Shown here in pieces: positions 35,777 through 49,936 of a DNA stretch of 64,000 bases. A program made the translations under genes and the position numbers. The stretch is from positions 122,001 through 186,000 of the forward strand of contig NW_026728921.1 of the NCBI RefSeq assembly GCF_030272615.1. The letters run 5' to 3'. This DNA is from Cryptomeria japonica (lineage: Eukaryota; Streptophyta; Pinopsida; Cupressales; Cupressaceae). Each line of letters opens with the position of its first letter. Positions within the stretch are counted from its first letter, which is position 1. Below the pieces are notes generated by a model, which saw only the letters and a list, made by a program, of their open reading frames with translations, was not told the origin of the DNA and ran no database searches.

Positions 35777-36722
35777 TATTTGACAAAATTTCTCGTTAGC
35801 CATTCAACTATTTATTTTGCTTCATCGATCAACCTTCACCAATATGTCTTCCTCTTTCTCATGACTATCACCAGTTTGAATGGCCTTGGAGATGCTGGCT
35901 TGTAGGTTAGTACTAGAGAGTGTGTTCAGAAATTTTATGTTGTAGGGCAAAGACAATGACATTCTTTCGGTAGATGGAGGAAAGTATGAATAATCTTTTC
36001 ACTTAGATATTAATTTTTTTACACTTTTTCCCATTACAATGATATATTTTTTTGTTTTTTCCCTCTATATTTATGTGTTTGTTCCTGAGTGTAGTGGAGA
36101 ACATAAGTAGCACTATGGAGAGCACAAATAGCAGAAATATGTCCACATGATAGAAACCAACAGAAATAAATATTATGTTTCTTTTGTTTTTAATACAATT
36201 AATTTTTTTTATTTTTTTTTTCAATAAATAAATTTTATTGGAAAACTCGTTATTTTCTTTACATCTTGAGAACAGAAGTTTATCATCATATTGCTGTAAT
36301 CTAAAATGTGAAGGTTTTCTCTCCATGTTTCCTTTGCACCAATGAGCTCTTCTACGTCATGCCTTTGCACCATCTTTTCTTTATACACCTTTTTAATTCA
36401 ACTTGACATTCTCCGAATATTAATTGAATTCAAGTGCATGTCTGTCTTTCAGGAGGACATTTGCTTTTAGATTCTGTACTTAATTTGTGCAAAAGTTCCT
36501 TCTCGTATATTCATGCACGTAGGAATGTGATAGTGGTTCTAGTCCCACTCAACATTCTTGTGGCTTCAATGCTCAGGTCTGTCTCAACCTCTTCATATGG
36601 GTTTTGCATCTGAGTTTGAAGGAGCTTCTTATACAATGTTTTTATATGCACTATTCATAATTGTGAAAATAATTTCTGTAATGTTTTTCATGCATGACAT
36701 TCTTCCTTTGATTGTTTCACAG

Positions 36723-36914
36723 CTTATAAATGGCTCGCAAGGTCCAACTGGGCAACAATGGAAGGTGGAGTTAGTAAGTATAAACAATAAAGTAGAATTT
36801 CGACATGGTTGGCAAGAATTTGTCAGTTATATAGCGATGTTTTACTAGACATTCATATATATGGAAGATTTGGGGGGAAGAAAATTTTCAATGCTGATAA
36901 TTTTGAAAAAGCAG
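36723..36914 (+). pseudogene. Broken B3-domain exon, unit 4
   Basis: Same frame and TAG. The upstream sequence has cttcttataca, a variant shared with unit 6. Confidence 0.6.
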
Positions 36915-38136
36915 ATATTCTTTAGAATAAGAGATTCCTTTCTAATAAAATATATAGTTTAAATCAATCAGTGGACAATAAATTGTTGATTGATTTAATT
37001 TCTCATGAGAAAGATAACAAATAAAAGAACAAGGAGGAAATCCTCATTTTTTGATAGAGCAAAAGTTTTGTTAAAAAATATAGAGTTTTCTAAATTTGTT
37101 AGTTTCATAACTAGCTTCCAGAGTTGCATTTGAACTGTATTTTTTCAGAATAATACAATTTCATAAGCTAGCTAGTTATGGAACAGACAAATTTAAAAAG
37201 TTCTATCTATTTTTGCTATCAAGAAATGAATATTTTCATTTGGATATTTTATTTTCAGACTCACCGTTATCTTTTTCATCAGAATCCAATTCAATTAGCA
37301 ATTTCTTGCCTAACGCTTGATTTAAACTAGCATTTTGTTAGAAGGGAACCTCTCATTTGAAACAGTGTCTTGTTTTTCAGAATTTTGAGCACTGAAGTTT
37401 TTGGCACACCCAGACTTTCCATATATATGAACCTCTAAGTAAAGACAAAAGAAAATCTCACACTTCCAGGCTGCAATAATCGAGTCTCCGACAAAGAAGG
37501 AGTTGAGTTGTGGGCCAGTTTCCGAACCCAGAGTGGCTGCTTAACAGTTTGATTATGGAGAAGAATTATAAAAGCAGTTGCACTATTTAACATTTTTTTT
37601 TGTCATTTGACAAGAAAACAGTTGCACTATAAAATCTATTATATTAACTCATATTTGTGACCATTCGTGTCCAGGAACAAGAATAAGAGGAAATAGTACA
37701 GAAGATTCAGCCAAGAGCTGCACCAAAGTTGATAATTTTCTCTACTTCCCACATATTGTTGAGGGTGTCAAGTCCTTTTGATAGCACACTAGAGATCTCT
37801 TTCCTCCAAGGAAATTGCAGCATTTGATAGCATTTCAAATTTATTTCCCATTTCATTAATGGTGTGTTATTAGCACAAGCTTTCAGCCTGGCTTTCTTTC
37901 TTATTATATGTGCTCAACAAATGGGTAATTCCTCCTTTTTCTTCTATCTTAGCTTTTCAAGAGAGAACAATAATTTTCAGTGGTTCTATCTTACATTAAC
38001 CTTTCTAAATGTGTAACTGCTACTTTGTAGGAATTAATTTTATTGATATTCTCAGTGGTTCTATGTAATGTCACTGAGTTACCTACTCAGAACTCTCCCT
38101 ATAATGTCACTGAGTTACCAATTCTCAGTGGTTCTC

Positions 38137-39063
38137 TGTAATGTCCCCTTTTTAGGATAACTTCTGTCCTCTAAATCTCAATTATTACTATGGAACTGAT
38201 CTTTGATAACACTTCAAATTATATAATTGATATAATATATGCAACAATAATATCATGCAAGGATATATATATAGAGAGAGAGATTATGTGTTGATTAATG
38301 CTAACTCTGATTGAATAATTACATGTATACCAAATGATGTGATCAATATATCGGCTCTTTCTGCAATTCACTTTGATGAGATTATCTCTGCTATATCTGA
38401 TATGTCATATAAATTATGCAAGCTGAACTTGATATTCAATCGGATGCTATTTCTGATCTAACACTTGAGTATATAAAATGTATATATATATACAATGCTA
38501 ATGTCGCTGGTATCTATGTGTTGCTGTTTCAGGTGTGTAGTTATATTCTTGTTGATTCTGTTGTAGACGATTTGCACTCGCAACAATGATGTTGTCTCTG
38601 ATATATCCTTTTGATCTATGCAACAATGATGTTGTCTCTGATATTTTCTTTTGATCTATCAAACGAACAGATCCAATAAAGGATAAATAAAAGATCAACG
38701 TTTTTCTAATCATCCTTGATGAAGTGTGATCGATGTCCCACTTATACCTTGCAAATCAAAGGGTCACATCTTTTGAATGTGTAAGAGACATGTCTTTACC
38801 TAACCGTGTGTATTTCCACAGATCGCATCTCTTTAATATACTAATTATTATTGTTATCCCTTAATCGATGTCACCCCGATTAGTGCTTCTTCTTTTAATT
38901 ATTATTATATCTTCATTGTTGTTCTTCTATCTCAGCCACGTCACTTATAACGTCTCATTGAATCGATCAAATATTTATCGTGTGTATGGTCTTGCTGCTG
39001 TAGATGCTCATAGTGTAGATGTTGGTGATTGAACTAGTGGATTGTCTGTATGGGGACATCACA
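38137..39063 (+). mobile_element. Solo LTR, unit 4
   Basis: 927 bp. The left target duplication reads TTCTC (38132-38136) and the right TTCTA (39064-39068). The C is shared with unit 5 only, so it arose after insertion in their common ancestor or spread by conversion. Confidence 0.9.
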
Positions 39064-41449
39064 TTCTATATTCGTCACCTACTCAGAACTCTCCCTTGAA
39101 AACTCCTAGTCTGTAATATCATTTGTCACAGAGTTACCTTGGTGGTTCTGTATTCTTTACCTTGGTATGAGCTTAATGTTTGCATGTACTCGTATTATTT
39201 CAGGAAAAGAACTATTACTAAGAGCCGTGGGATATTCAAAGGAGACAAAGATTTATGTTCAGTACCATAAGAAATATGTTCCCTAATTTGATATGTTCGA
39301 AAAAAGGTCCTAATATGAGACAGTTATGACTCGTAGGTTTTTCAAATTCTTTCTTGTGAACTTGCATTTTCAATAGTCTTCCTGATCTGAAATGGGTATT
39401 ATTTATTTGAAATCCTTGTTTCATATTGTGGCCCTGCAAGGTATGCCTTGCAGTTTATTTTCACATTTTTGGAAGCTTTTCATTCCAATATACTCCGAAC
39501 ACAGGACTCCTCTGCTGTCCAATCACTAGCACTGTAGCACCGCAGTGCATAACACTGAGAACACTAGATGAAACAGCAATATATTTGTCATAGCCCCTAG
39601 AAACTATGTTTATTATTTTGCATGACCCTTGTTGGATGTCCGTTTTGTTATATGGACTATATATGTGTATCAGTTGTAAAGTTGATGTTAATATTATTGA
39701 ATATAATTATTATCTTTATTATGCTATCTCTTATTTAATGTATTTATTTTGTTTAGAAGACGAATAATGTGTGGGTGTCTTTGGGTGCAGGTATAAAGGT
39801 GTATGTGTCAAAGTCTCTGGTTAGCCTTTGGGATAATTTAGATTTTTGCAATTTAGTTAAATTGAGTTTGTAAATTTAATAATATAAGCAAATCTAGCCA
39901 GAATTGTTTGAGCTACCATTTATTACTAAAATTCTTTATTCAATCATTATTGTTTAGTTATTATTGATTATGAATGCAAATATTGATACTATCATATTTA
40001 CATATTTGTTAAGTAAAGGTGTTTATAATAAATTTACCAAAGAATAATTAACTGAATTTAATATATAATAAATATATTAAATGGTAAACAACAACTAAAT
40101 ATCAATATAAACATAAATTAAAAAAACATGAATAAATAAATAGAAGCATATAAACAAATAATTAAATCTATAATGTATGGGGAAGGAGTGCAAAATATAA
40201 ATAATAGTTAATAAATGTTCCAACTATCCCATGAGGGGAGGTAGGAAATAAAACAAGCAAATGTATTGAAGGAAATGAACACATGGGTAGGAAGTACATG
40301 GCAGCAAAATAATTTATTGGAGAAGCTAGGCACCAAAATGTAGGACACCATAGTTAATGAGCATGGCCAAAGGCATGGGAGAGATGAATGTAGGACAAAG
40401 AGGAGAGCTCTACCATTAAAATGTTATTGCACCCATGTCTATAAAGGTTGTCCAAAAAAAAAAAAAAAGACACCATGATGCTAGGCGTGCTTAAAAACCC
40501 TATGAACCCTCATAAATCAGATTATCAATACATTCATTCTGAGCTAGGAAACAGAAAAAAAAATGTGAGGGATTGCAACCAAAGGGGGAGAACAACGAAG
40601 AAATGTGTAGGTTCACGCATTGGAAAAACCGTAGGACTCTATTAATCCAAGTTCATTTATTCTAATTGAAATTATAATTTCTATTATGATCCAATGAATA
40701 GATTTTAAATATAATTAATTAAAGTCTTAAATTACCCTCTCCTATTGATTTGCAACACACTAGTTATAATATTAATATTTCCATATGCGCTATCGACTCC
40801 CTCTATTTATCATGTCTCTAAATTTCACACATTTTCCATAATCAATGATAGATTTAAAGAAATCCATCATAAATTATAACACTTCATAGATTTCACGTAT
40901 TTATGAATTATGATAGGTACATTAAACAAATCAATTACTAGATATATAAAATATCATACTAGTTGTGACGACATTTAGAGGTGTTAACTTGGGAGTTGGA
41001 TCATGTTAAAATTCAAGAATATAATTACTTTTGTAGAGCAATAATATATCTCCATAGATGTTAATATCGAACCTTTCTAATAAGATAGCTGAAATAAAAA
41101 TAGTTCAAACAACTCAGTCTTTTCAAACTCATTTTTGTAATGTATCACTTTCTAAATCTCATGTGTTGGAGTATTGCATATTTTAGTTGCATAGATTGGA
41201 ATCTACTTGTTTGAACTCTTGAAATTAAGTAATGAAGTGGAATGACCAAATTAAGTGCATTCACTCAAAAGTAAAATCAAGACTGCCTTGTATAAGATGT
41301 CACTAAAAATGCATATATACTTTATAATAGGAAAAGCTCAAAGAATACACTCATAGTAACGAAAAAATTCTACCTCAATGGTCTTTTCTTGCCAATATTG
41401 CTAGACCCTTAGTGAAGAAGCTGAGTACACAACTACACTAATTATTTTT

Positions 41450-43182
41450 ATGAAAACTATATTGGTGGATTGTGTGGGCGAGTATGAAGTCTTAAAAAGA
41501 GCACAACTGAGACTCGAAGTGAAACAAATTAATGATTATGGTCTGAAGATAAACACTCCAAATATTGTGGATGATGAAAATGATTTTCTTGACCCCCAAT
41601 TTGTCGATGATAGGAAGCCAGAAGTAATACCAGAAATTGACTGGAAAGAAGATGAGGAAGAACAAATTCAAACCAAGACAATCTTGGACATTCTAAGAAT
41701 AGAGAAGTGGGTTAGAAAGAAGAAACTAAGTAGAAGCTCAAGGAAGGGTTCAACCTCAACCACTAAGGTCTTCAATATCTAATTCTCTTGTCCCATCTTG
41801 TGCTGTAAGTTCACTGAAACAGGGAAAAGGAGGATAGAGAGAAAAGACAGTGCAAATCAAAGAGGAGACAACTTCTGTCAGAGTCACTCGCTCTAGAACA
41901 AGGGACAAAAGACAATCCTTTCCTGTTGAAACTATGGTGGTTGACCTTGAGATGGATACCACCTCAATTGATCCAATCAAAGAAACAAAAAGTTCTAGCT
42001 GATGAGGGTAATAATCGGCAGGAATAGGAAGCCTCAAATGAAGTTACTACTATGGTAGTAAGGGACGGAAAAGAGATTGGAACTGATTCAGATAAGCCTC
42101 AAGTTCCTTCAGGACTAGTATGGTTAGCAAATATGTCAAGCAACATTAAGAGAAACATTGTTCCAGCCTCGATTCCAATAGAAGACATGGTGAGTAAATT
42201 CTTGGGAAAGACTCCAAAAATGAAGAAGTCCAAAACTATGTCAAAATTTGACTTTGATGCAGATAGTGGGAACTGGATTGCAGAGATTGCATGCCCATCA
42301 ACAGATGAAAAGACAGAGAACTCTACATCTCAAGACTTCACTGTTGAAAAGATAAATATTGGAACTGCTTCTCAAGCCACGTATGTTCTCCACCTTGAGG
42401 ATTCAACAAAGAAAATCATAACCAGGACCTGGAAAGACAAAAAAGATAAGCATCGGATGAAAGAGATGTTACGAAGGATGGTTGAATCCATTCAGGCAAT
42501 CAATTCTCTGAACCCTCAAACTATGTCATAGATTCCAATGTCCTTTGATCCTAAGTCCCGTGCAAATTAGAAGAATTTAGAGTAAATACAAAAATGCAGG
42601 TTGATCATAGAAACTGTGATGGAGTGGCTAGAAAAGATTTGAAAGTCTGGTGCAGAGTACTATGTTAATCTAAGCAAGGTATATGATGGGGCAATGCAAT
42701 TAATGAAGGAGTTGGAAGTTTAAATTGTCAATTGGAAGAAAGGGGAAGCTAAATGGGCATCAAAAGTTGTGCAGATGTGAGAAGTGTAGAATTATGGGGT
42801 AATGAAGTTTCTTGCAAAAAGACCTATGGCTGACCTGGATGACAGCATTTTGTATGTGTGCCAGAGGAACATTGAATGGAGAAATTCTCTTATAAAATAG
42901 GCTTATGAGGACTTCGCAAAGTTGGTAAACCAACTCACAGAATTAGTTACTTAAATAAGAAACGAGCTTGTGTGCAATGGGATTTAATGTTTGAATGATG
43001 ATTGAAGAACCCTTGAAACGATCAAGGTTATAATAGGATCATTTAAGAGGAAAATTGATTATGTGAAAGAGGCTAAGGGTTAGGTTCCACATGACTTAAG
43101 TGTGATTGTTAAGATCGAATCACTCTTGTTTTTAAGCATTAGACATCTGGATAGTCACTCTAACAAAAGTCGCACAAGTTAA
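41450..43182 (+). pseudogene. Decayed long reading frame, unit 4
   Basis: The 110-codon first piece is open (41450-41782). The second piece stops early at a TAG (42529-42531), shared with unit 5. The G run at 42796-42799 has four G, which keeps the frame from 42052 in phase with the downstream PMADLDDS segment. The whole region 42052-43182 therefore reads in one frame, broken only by stop codons. Confidence 0.55.
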
Positions 43183-44149
43183 CAGGGAAAAAGAGGTCTG
43201 GAAGCAATGTACGACACGCATGGGATTACCTCATCATACAATCATTCAGCACTTCACCACTACTCATGCAGATTGGAAGAAAGAAGCAGTTATCAAACCT
43301 GCATAGTGACATTTTTCATTGATGATAAATCCTTTTGCAATTGTTAGTTGCATAAACAATTTTATATTTATACTGGTTTCGCGGACTTTGCAGGGCAGAA
43401 TTGTTGGCTTTCCATGTTTCTTGTTATAATTGTTTGCCCGGTTGTGGCTATATAACAATATTTTCGAGACTCTAGAAAGATCCAAAAAATTGTGATTTTT
43501 CGAGCATCAAACAATATATGTTTATGTTTTGAATTCCTTGGAACTGGATTGACTGATTTACAAATCAAAATGATTATGGTGTGTAGTCTTTGAATTTGTG
43601 CATTTAAAGATTGGCGATCTTTCTTTAAAAAATCAGTTATGTGCATCATACATTATTCTTATCAGTCAATTCTATATTTTCTTGAATTCATTGTAATATA
43701 TATTTGTTAGAAGATTCATTCTGGATTGAGTTGCGTTGATCCCCCTTGCCCTGTGAGGCATGAGATGGTATCGATCAAAATCAATACTGCATTGAACTTG
43801 CTTTGCACTGAATTTATGGAATGAACTTATGCTCAGATACAGAGTCTGTGGTCTCTTATTTAATCTTTATAATTTTCACTCTTTTTTTATATTATGGCAT
43901 TCCTTTGTGTTGATAGATGAATGCTAAAACCTTTTTATTCTTTTTGGTTAAAAGCATCTTCATTTCAAGATTTTCTGTGTAGAATTTATTGCAAATAATA
44001 TGAGGAGCTTCCCTCTAATGCAGAGGATGGATTTTGATTAGTTCATCCAACTATTGGTTTATTTGTGTCATTTTATTAAGGGGTGTACAAAAGTGGTATT
44101 ATCATTTAGAGAAAATAACTATTGCAATTACAAGACAGGGACAAATTTG

Positions 44150-45154
44150 TTAGCCAACCCATACAAACCAAAGCGTTGATCTCCCACTGCTGGTGAAGAA
44201 ATATATAACTCTTTCCTCACATCCTTCAGTTGTCTCTTGCACAAAAGCAACAATACCGGCAAGCCTTGCGGCTTCCAAAACCCCATCAGCCCATATTCTC
44301 CAACCTCGTATGGGTTCCTTTGCACCATGCCTCTTCTCTACACCCATTTTTATTGGCACTTGGTGCATAGTAGGATTCTTCTCATTTTGGGAGACAAGCT
44401 CCATAGAGAATTCCCTAGGATGCCCAAATACCTCGGAAAACCTTTCACTGCCCACCATTTTCTTTATACTCCATCTCCTTGGTGAAGCTCTCTTCACTAG
44501 GGTCAACTTCAATTTCTACCACATCTTGAAAATAATCCAAAACAAGGCCCAAGCCGGACCTCGTTCGGGGAAACTCTCCCACCACATCAAGAGGCTCGAC
44601 ACGTTGTCTTCGTTTTGACCTGCAATGGTCATCATCATGTGTATCTGGAGCACGTAGAATTCTAGGAAACATTTTTGCTTATAGAAGCACCTCCCATTGC
44701 ATCAAGCACAACATCTTACACTTCATTAGCCAAGTCCATAGGCACATATTCTTCTAAGAAAAGGTCTCCTCCCTCTTAAACCACAACCTCTTTTCTAGCA
44801 TCTTTCTGCTAAAAAATTCTGGTGTCTATATAGGGACTATCTTCAACTCCAACTGAGGCATCACAACTTTCAACCTTCACCACACAAATGCCAACAACTT
44901 CTTGACCATTAACAGTTTGGCCAATAACTACCAAAGATGGCTCAAGATAGGAGCAAATAAGAATCCCAACATCCTTCTCTTTGTTGGATTCTCCTCTTCC
45001 ATTGAGTTCCCCTTTTTCTTCCAGCCATCCCACCAAAGCACATGACACTTGAAGCACTTTTTTACATGGAATATAAAACTACCATAGAAGTTATGAATTT
45101 TACCTTCTCCTTCTTCCTCCATCTCTACTCAAGCCAACCTAGGCTCTGATACCA
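44150..45154 (-). mobile_element. Internal remnant of Copia-like element, unit 5
   Basis: The 120-codon frame (44150-44512) is open, with Pro for Leu in HQVLIKM and Trp for Arg in PRRRS. A leftward 75-codon frame at 44445-44672, with VEPLDVVGEFPR, is opened in this unit and overlaps it in another phase. Confidence 0.55.
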
Positions 45155-45156
45155 AT

Positions 45157-45494
45157 TGTTAGATATAAAGAAGCCGAGAAAAGATAATTGAATGAAACAA
45201 AAAATGTTTCACCAATAAATGTCTACATCCACCAAAGCAGGAAAATCTTATCTATTAGCCGATATCCAGTACATGGCTATACAAATCTATTTATACATTA
45301 CGTCAGACATAAAATGAAGAGTCAAGGGAAGGCAAACAGACCGTTGGGCTTCATATACCCAACAAGAAGTATCCCCCTCTCTATATAATTGGGTTGAACA
45401 AATAATTTGGAATAAAATTTAATAATATTAGTTAAATATTATTTAATTATATTTAATTGATAGAATCTATATATAATAATAATTTGGTCTAACA
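45157..45494 (-). mobile_element. LTR of Copia-like element, unit 5
   Basis: 338 bp, intact termini, with the aaggcaaac variant of units 1 and 6. Confidence 0.85.
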
Positions 45495-45708
45495 ATTTAT
45501 TTAAAACAAAATTGAATAATATTGATTAATGTGTTTTTTGTTATATTTAAATAAAATTAAGAATAAAATACTATTTCTCTTCCCTATTCTGTATAATCAT
45601 CCGTCCATTTATTTGCAGCAAAATAAACTCATAAGAAAATTATTGAAGCAACTCTTTGAAAAAATAAATTATAGATTTTTCTCTAAAATAAAAGAATTAA
45701 TTAAAAAA

Positions 45709-46649
45709 TTCTTACCTACCCTACATTACTAATGGATAACTTTTTGCCCTAGGGCATAATTTTAGTGTAAAATTATAGAAATAACCCTTTCTAAATAAAA
45801 ATTTCTTCATTCTTCTTTAAAAATATTTTAAAAGATAATAATAGTTCATTATCTACCCAACATAATTGGTTGATCATTTCTTTTTCAAAAGGCATAACTT
45901 AGTGAAAAATATAGAAACATCTCCTTGAAAAATCTTAACTACCCTTTGTAACCATTGGATCAAGTGATAGACATCTCTTTGAAAATTGAAACTATTGTTT
46001 CATCTTAAATAAACAATATTTTTATTACCTACCCTTCTTAACTATTGGGTCACTTACTGCACACGAGGCATAGCCGAAAATTGTAGAAACAACTCCTTGG
46101 AAATTATAACTACCCTATGTAGCCATTGGATCACTAGATAGGAAATTCTTTCTCCTCTAAATAAATAATTTTTCCTTAACTATAACCATTCAATCACCTT
46201 ATATCCCAGAGGGCATAAGTTTAGTAGGGAATTATAGAAACAACTCCTTGGATATTTTAATTACCTTATGTAACCATTGGATCACAATATAAGTAACTCT
46301 TTGGAAATTGAATCTATTGATTTTCCTTAAAAATAAAACAATATTTCTGGTACCTACCCTTATTAACTATTGCATCACTTATTTGCCACTAGGCATAAGT
46401 TTAGTGGAAAATTATAGAAAGAACTCCTTGAAAACATTAACTACCCTATGTAACGATTGGATCACTAGATAAGCAACTCATAGAAAATTGGAATTATTGA
46501 TTGACAATAAAAATAAAATGATATTTCTCTTACCTACACCTCTTAACTATTTGAATGCTTATTTCAAACCATTTGTTTTCTCTACCTACCCCTCTTAGCT
46601 TTTGGAATGCTTATTTCAAACTATTTATTTTCTCTACCTACCCACTATC
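45709..46649. repeat. Diverged minisatellite, unit 5
   Basis: Same order, with private changes gtagccattgg, gtaacgattgg and ctcttagctt in separate repeats. Confidence 0.85.
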
Positions 46650-47595
46650 TATTTGACCAAATTTCTCGTTAGCCAATCAACTATTTATTTTGCTTCATCG
46701 ATCAACCTTCACCAATATGTCTTCCTCTTTCTCATGACTTTCACCATTTTGAATGGCCTTGGAGATGCTGGCTTGTAGGTTAGTACTAGAGAGTGTGTTC
46801 AGAAATTTTATGTTGTAGGGCTAAGACAATGACATTCTTTCGGTAGATGGAGGAAAGTATGAATAATCTTTTCACTTAGATGTTAATTTTTTTACACTTT
46901 TTCCCATTACAATGATATATTTTTTTGTTTTTTCCCTCTATATTTATGTGTTTGTTCCTAAGTGTAGTGGAGAACATAAGTAGCACTATGGAGAGCACAA
47001 ATAGCAGAAATATGTCCACATGATAGAAACCAACAGAAATAAATATTATATTTCTTTTGTTTTTAATACAATTAATTTTTTTTTTTTTTTTTTTCAATAA
47101 ATAAATTTTATTGTAAAACTCGTTATTTTCTTTACATCTTGAGAACAGAAGTTTATCATCATATTGTTGTAATCTAAAATGTGAAGGTTTTCTCTCCATG
47201 TTTCCTTTGCACCAATGAGCTCTTCTACGTCATGCCTTTGCACCATCTTTTCTTTATACACCTTTTTAATTCAACTTGACATTCTCCGAATATTAATTGA
47301 ATTCAAGTGCATGTCTGTCTTTCAGGAGGACATTTGCTTTTAGATTCTGTACTTAATTTGTGCAAAAGTTCCTTCTCGTATATTCATGCACGTAGGAATG
47401 TGATAGTGGTTCTAGTCCCACTCAACATTCTTGTGGCTTCAATGCTCAGGTCTGTCTCAACCTCTTCATATGGGTTTTGCATCTGAGTTTGAAGGAGCTT
47501 CTCATACAATGTTTTTATATGCACTATTCATAATTGTGAAAATAATTTCTGTAATGTTTTTCATGCATGACATTCTTCCTTTGATTGTTTCACAG

Positions 47596-47787
47596 CTTAT
47601 AAATGGCTCGCAAGGTCCAACTGGGCAACAATGGAAGGTGGAGTTAGTAAGTATAAACAATAAAGTAGAATTTCGACATGGTTGGCAAGAATTTGTCAGT
47701 TATATAGCGATGTTTTACTAGACATTCATATATATGGAAGATTTGGGGGGAAGAAAATTTTCAATGCTGATAATTTTGAAAAAGCAG
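47596..47787 (+). pseudogene. Broken B3-domain exon, unit 5
   Basis: Same frame and TAG (47719-47721). Confidence 0.6.
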
Positions 47788-49009
47788 ATATTCTTTAGAA
47801 TAAGAGATTCCTTTCTAATAAAATATATAGTTTAAATCAATCAGTGGACAATAAATTGTTGATTGATTTAATTTCTCATGAGAAAGATAACAAATAAAAG
47901 AACAAGGAGGAAATCCTCATTTTTTGATAGAGCAAAAGTTTTGTTAAAAAATATAGAGTTTTCTAAATTTGTTAGTTTCATAACTAGCTTCCAGAGTTGC
48001 ATTTGAACTGTATTTTTTCAGAATAATACAATTTCATAAGCTAGCTAGTTATGGAACAGACAAATTTAAAAAGTTCTATCTATTTTTGCTATCAAGAAAT
48101 GAATATTTTCATTTGGATATTTTATTTTCAGACTCACCGTTATCTTTTTCATCAGAATCCAATTCAATTAGCAATTTCTTGCCTAATGCTTGATTTAAAC
48201 TAGCATTTTGTTAGAAGGGAACCTCTCATTTGAAACAGTGTCTTGTTTTTCAGAATTTTGAGCACTGAAGTTTTTGGCACACCCAGACTTTCCATATATA
48301 TGAACCTCTAAGTAAAGACAAAAGAAAATCTCACACTTCCAGGCTGCAATAATCGAGTCTCCGACAAAGAAGGAGTTGAGTTGTGGGCCAGTTTCCGAAC
48401 CCAGAGTGGCTGCTTAACAGTTTGATTATGGAGAAGAATTATAAAAGCAGTTGCACTATTTAACATTTTTTTTTGTCATTTGACAAGAAAACAGTTGCAC
48501 TATAAAATCTATTATATTAACTCATATTTGTGACCATTCGTGTCCAGGAACAAGAATAAGAGGAAATAGTACAGAAGATTCAGCCAAGAGCTGCACCAAA
48601 GTTGATAATTTTCTCTACTTCCCACATATTGTTGAGGGTGTCAAGTCCTTTTGATAGCACACTAGAGATCTCTTTCCTCCAAGGCAATTGCAGCATTTGA
48701 TAGCATTTCAAATTTATTTCCCATTTCATTAATGGTGTGTTATTACCACAAGCTTTCAGCCTGGCTTTCTTTCTTATTATATGTGCTCAACAAATGGGTA
48801 ATTCCTCCTTTTTCTTCTATCTTAGCTTTTCAAGAGAGAACAATAATTTTCAGTGGTTCTATCTTACATTAACCTTTCTAAATGTGTAACTGCTACTTTG
48901 TAGGAATTAATTTTATTGATATTCTCAGTGGTTCTATGTAATGTCACTGAGTTACCTACTCAGAACTCTCCCTATAATGTCACTGAGTTACCAATTCTCA
49001 GTGGTTCTC

Positions 49010-49936
49010 TGTAATGTCCCCTTTTTAGGATAACTTCTGTCCTCTAAATCTCAATTATTACTATGGAACTGATCTTTGATAACACTTCAAATTATATAAT
49101 TGATATAATATATGCAACAATAATATCATGCAAGGATATATATATAGAGAGAGAGATTATGTGTTGATTAATGCTAACTCTGATTGAATAATTACATGTA
49201 TACCAAATGATGTGATCAATATATCGGCTCTTTCTGCAATTCACTTTGATGAGATTATCTCTGCTATATCTGATATGTCATATAAATTATGCAAGCTGAA
49301 CTTGATATTCAATCGGATGCTATTTCTGATCTAACACTTGAGTATATAAAATGTATATATATATACAATGCTAATGTCGCTGGTATCTATGTGTTGCTGT
49401 TTCAGGTGTGTAGTTATATTCTTGTTGATTCTGTTGTAGACGATTTGCACTCGCAACAATGATGTTGTCTCTGATATATCCTTTTGATCTATGCAACAAT
49501 GATGTTGTCTCTGATATTTTCTTTTGATCTATCAAACGAACAGATCCAATAAAGGATAAATAAAAGATCAACGTTTTTCTAATCATCCTTGATGAAGTGT
49601 GATCGATGTCCCACTTATACCTTGCAAATCAAAGGGTCACATCTTTTGAATGTGTAAGAGACATGTCTTTACCTAACCGTGTGTATTTCCACAGATCGCA
49701 TCTCTTTAATTTACTAATTATTATTGTTATCCCTTAATCGATGTCACCCCGATTAGTGCTTCTTCTTTTAATTATTATTATATCTTCATTGTTGTTCTTC
49801 TATCTCAGCCACGTCACTTATAACGTCTCATTGAATCGGTCAAATACTTATCGTGTGTATGGTCTTGCTGCTGTAGATGCTCATAGTGTAGATGTTGGTG
49901 ATTGAACTAGTGGATTGTCTGTATGGGGACATCACA
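49010..49936 (+). mobile_element. Solo LTR, unit 5
   Basis: 927 bp, left duplication TTCTC (49005-49009), right TTCTA (49937-49941), as in unit 4. Confidence 0.9.

Larger units (their letters stand above)
32605..43477 (+). repeat. Array unit 4 (10873 bp)
   Basis: Left quarter matches units 2 and 3; the middle shares private changes with unit 5: a 4-base insertion (ggctttctttcttatt near 37890) and a C in the left target duplication of the solo LTR. Stretches without a gene: 32605-33276, 35777-36722, 39154-41449. Confidence 0.97.
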
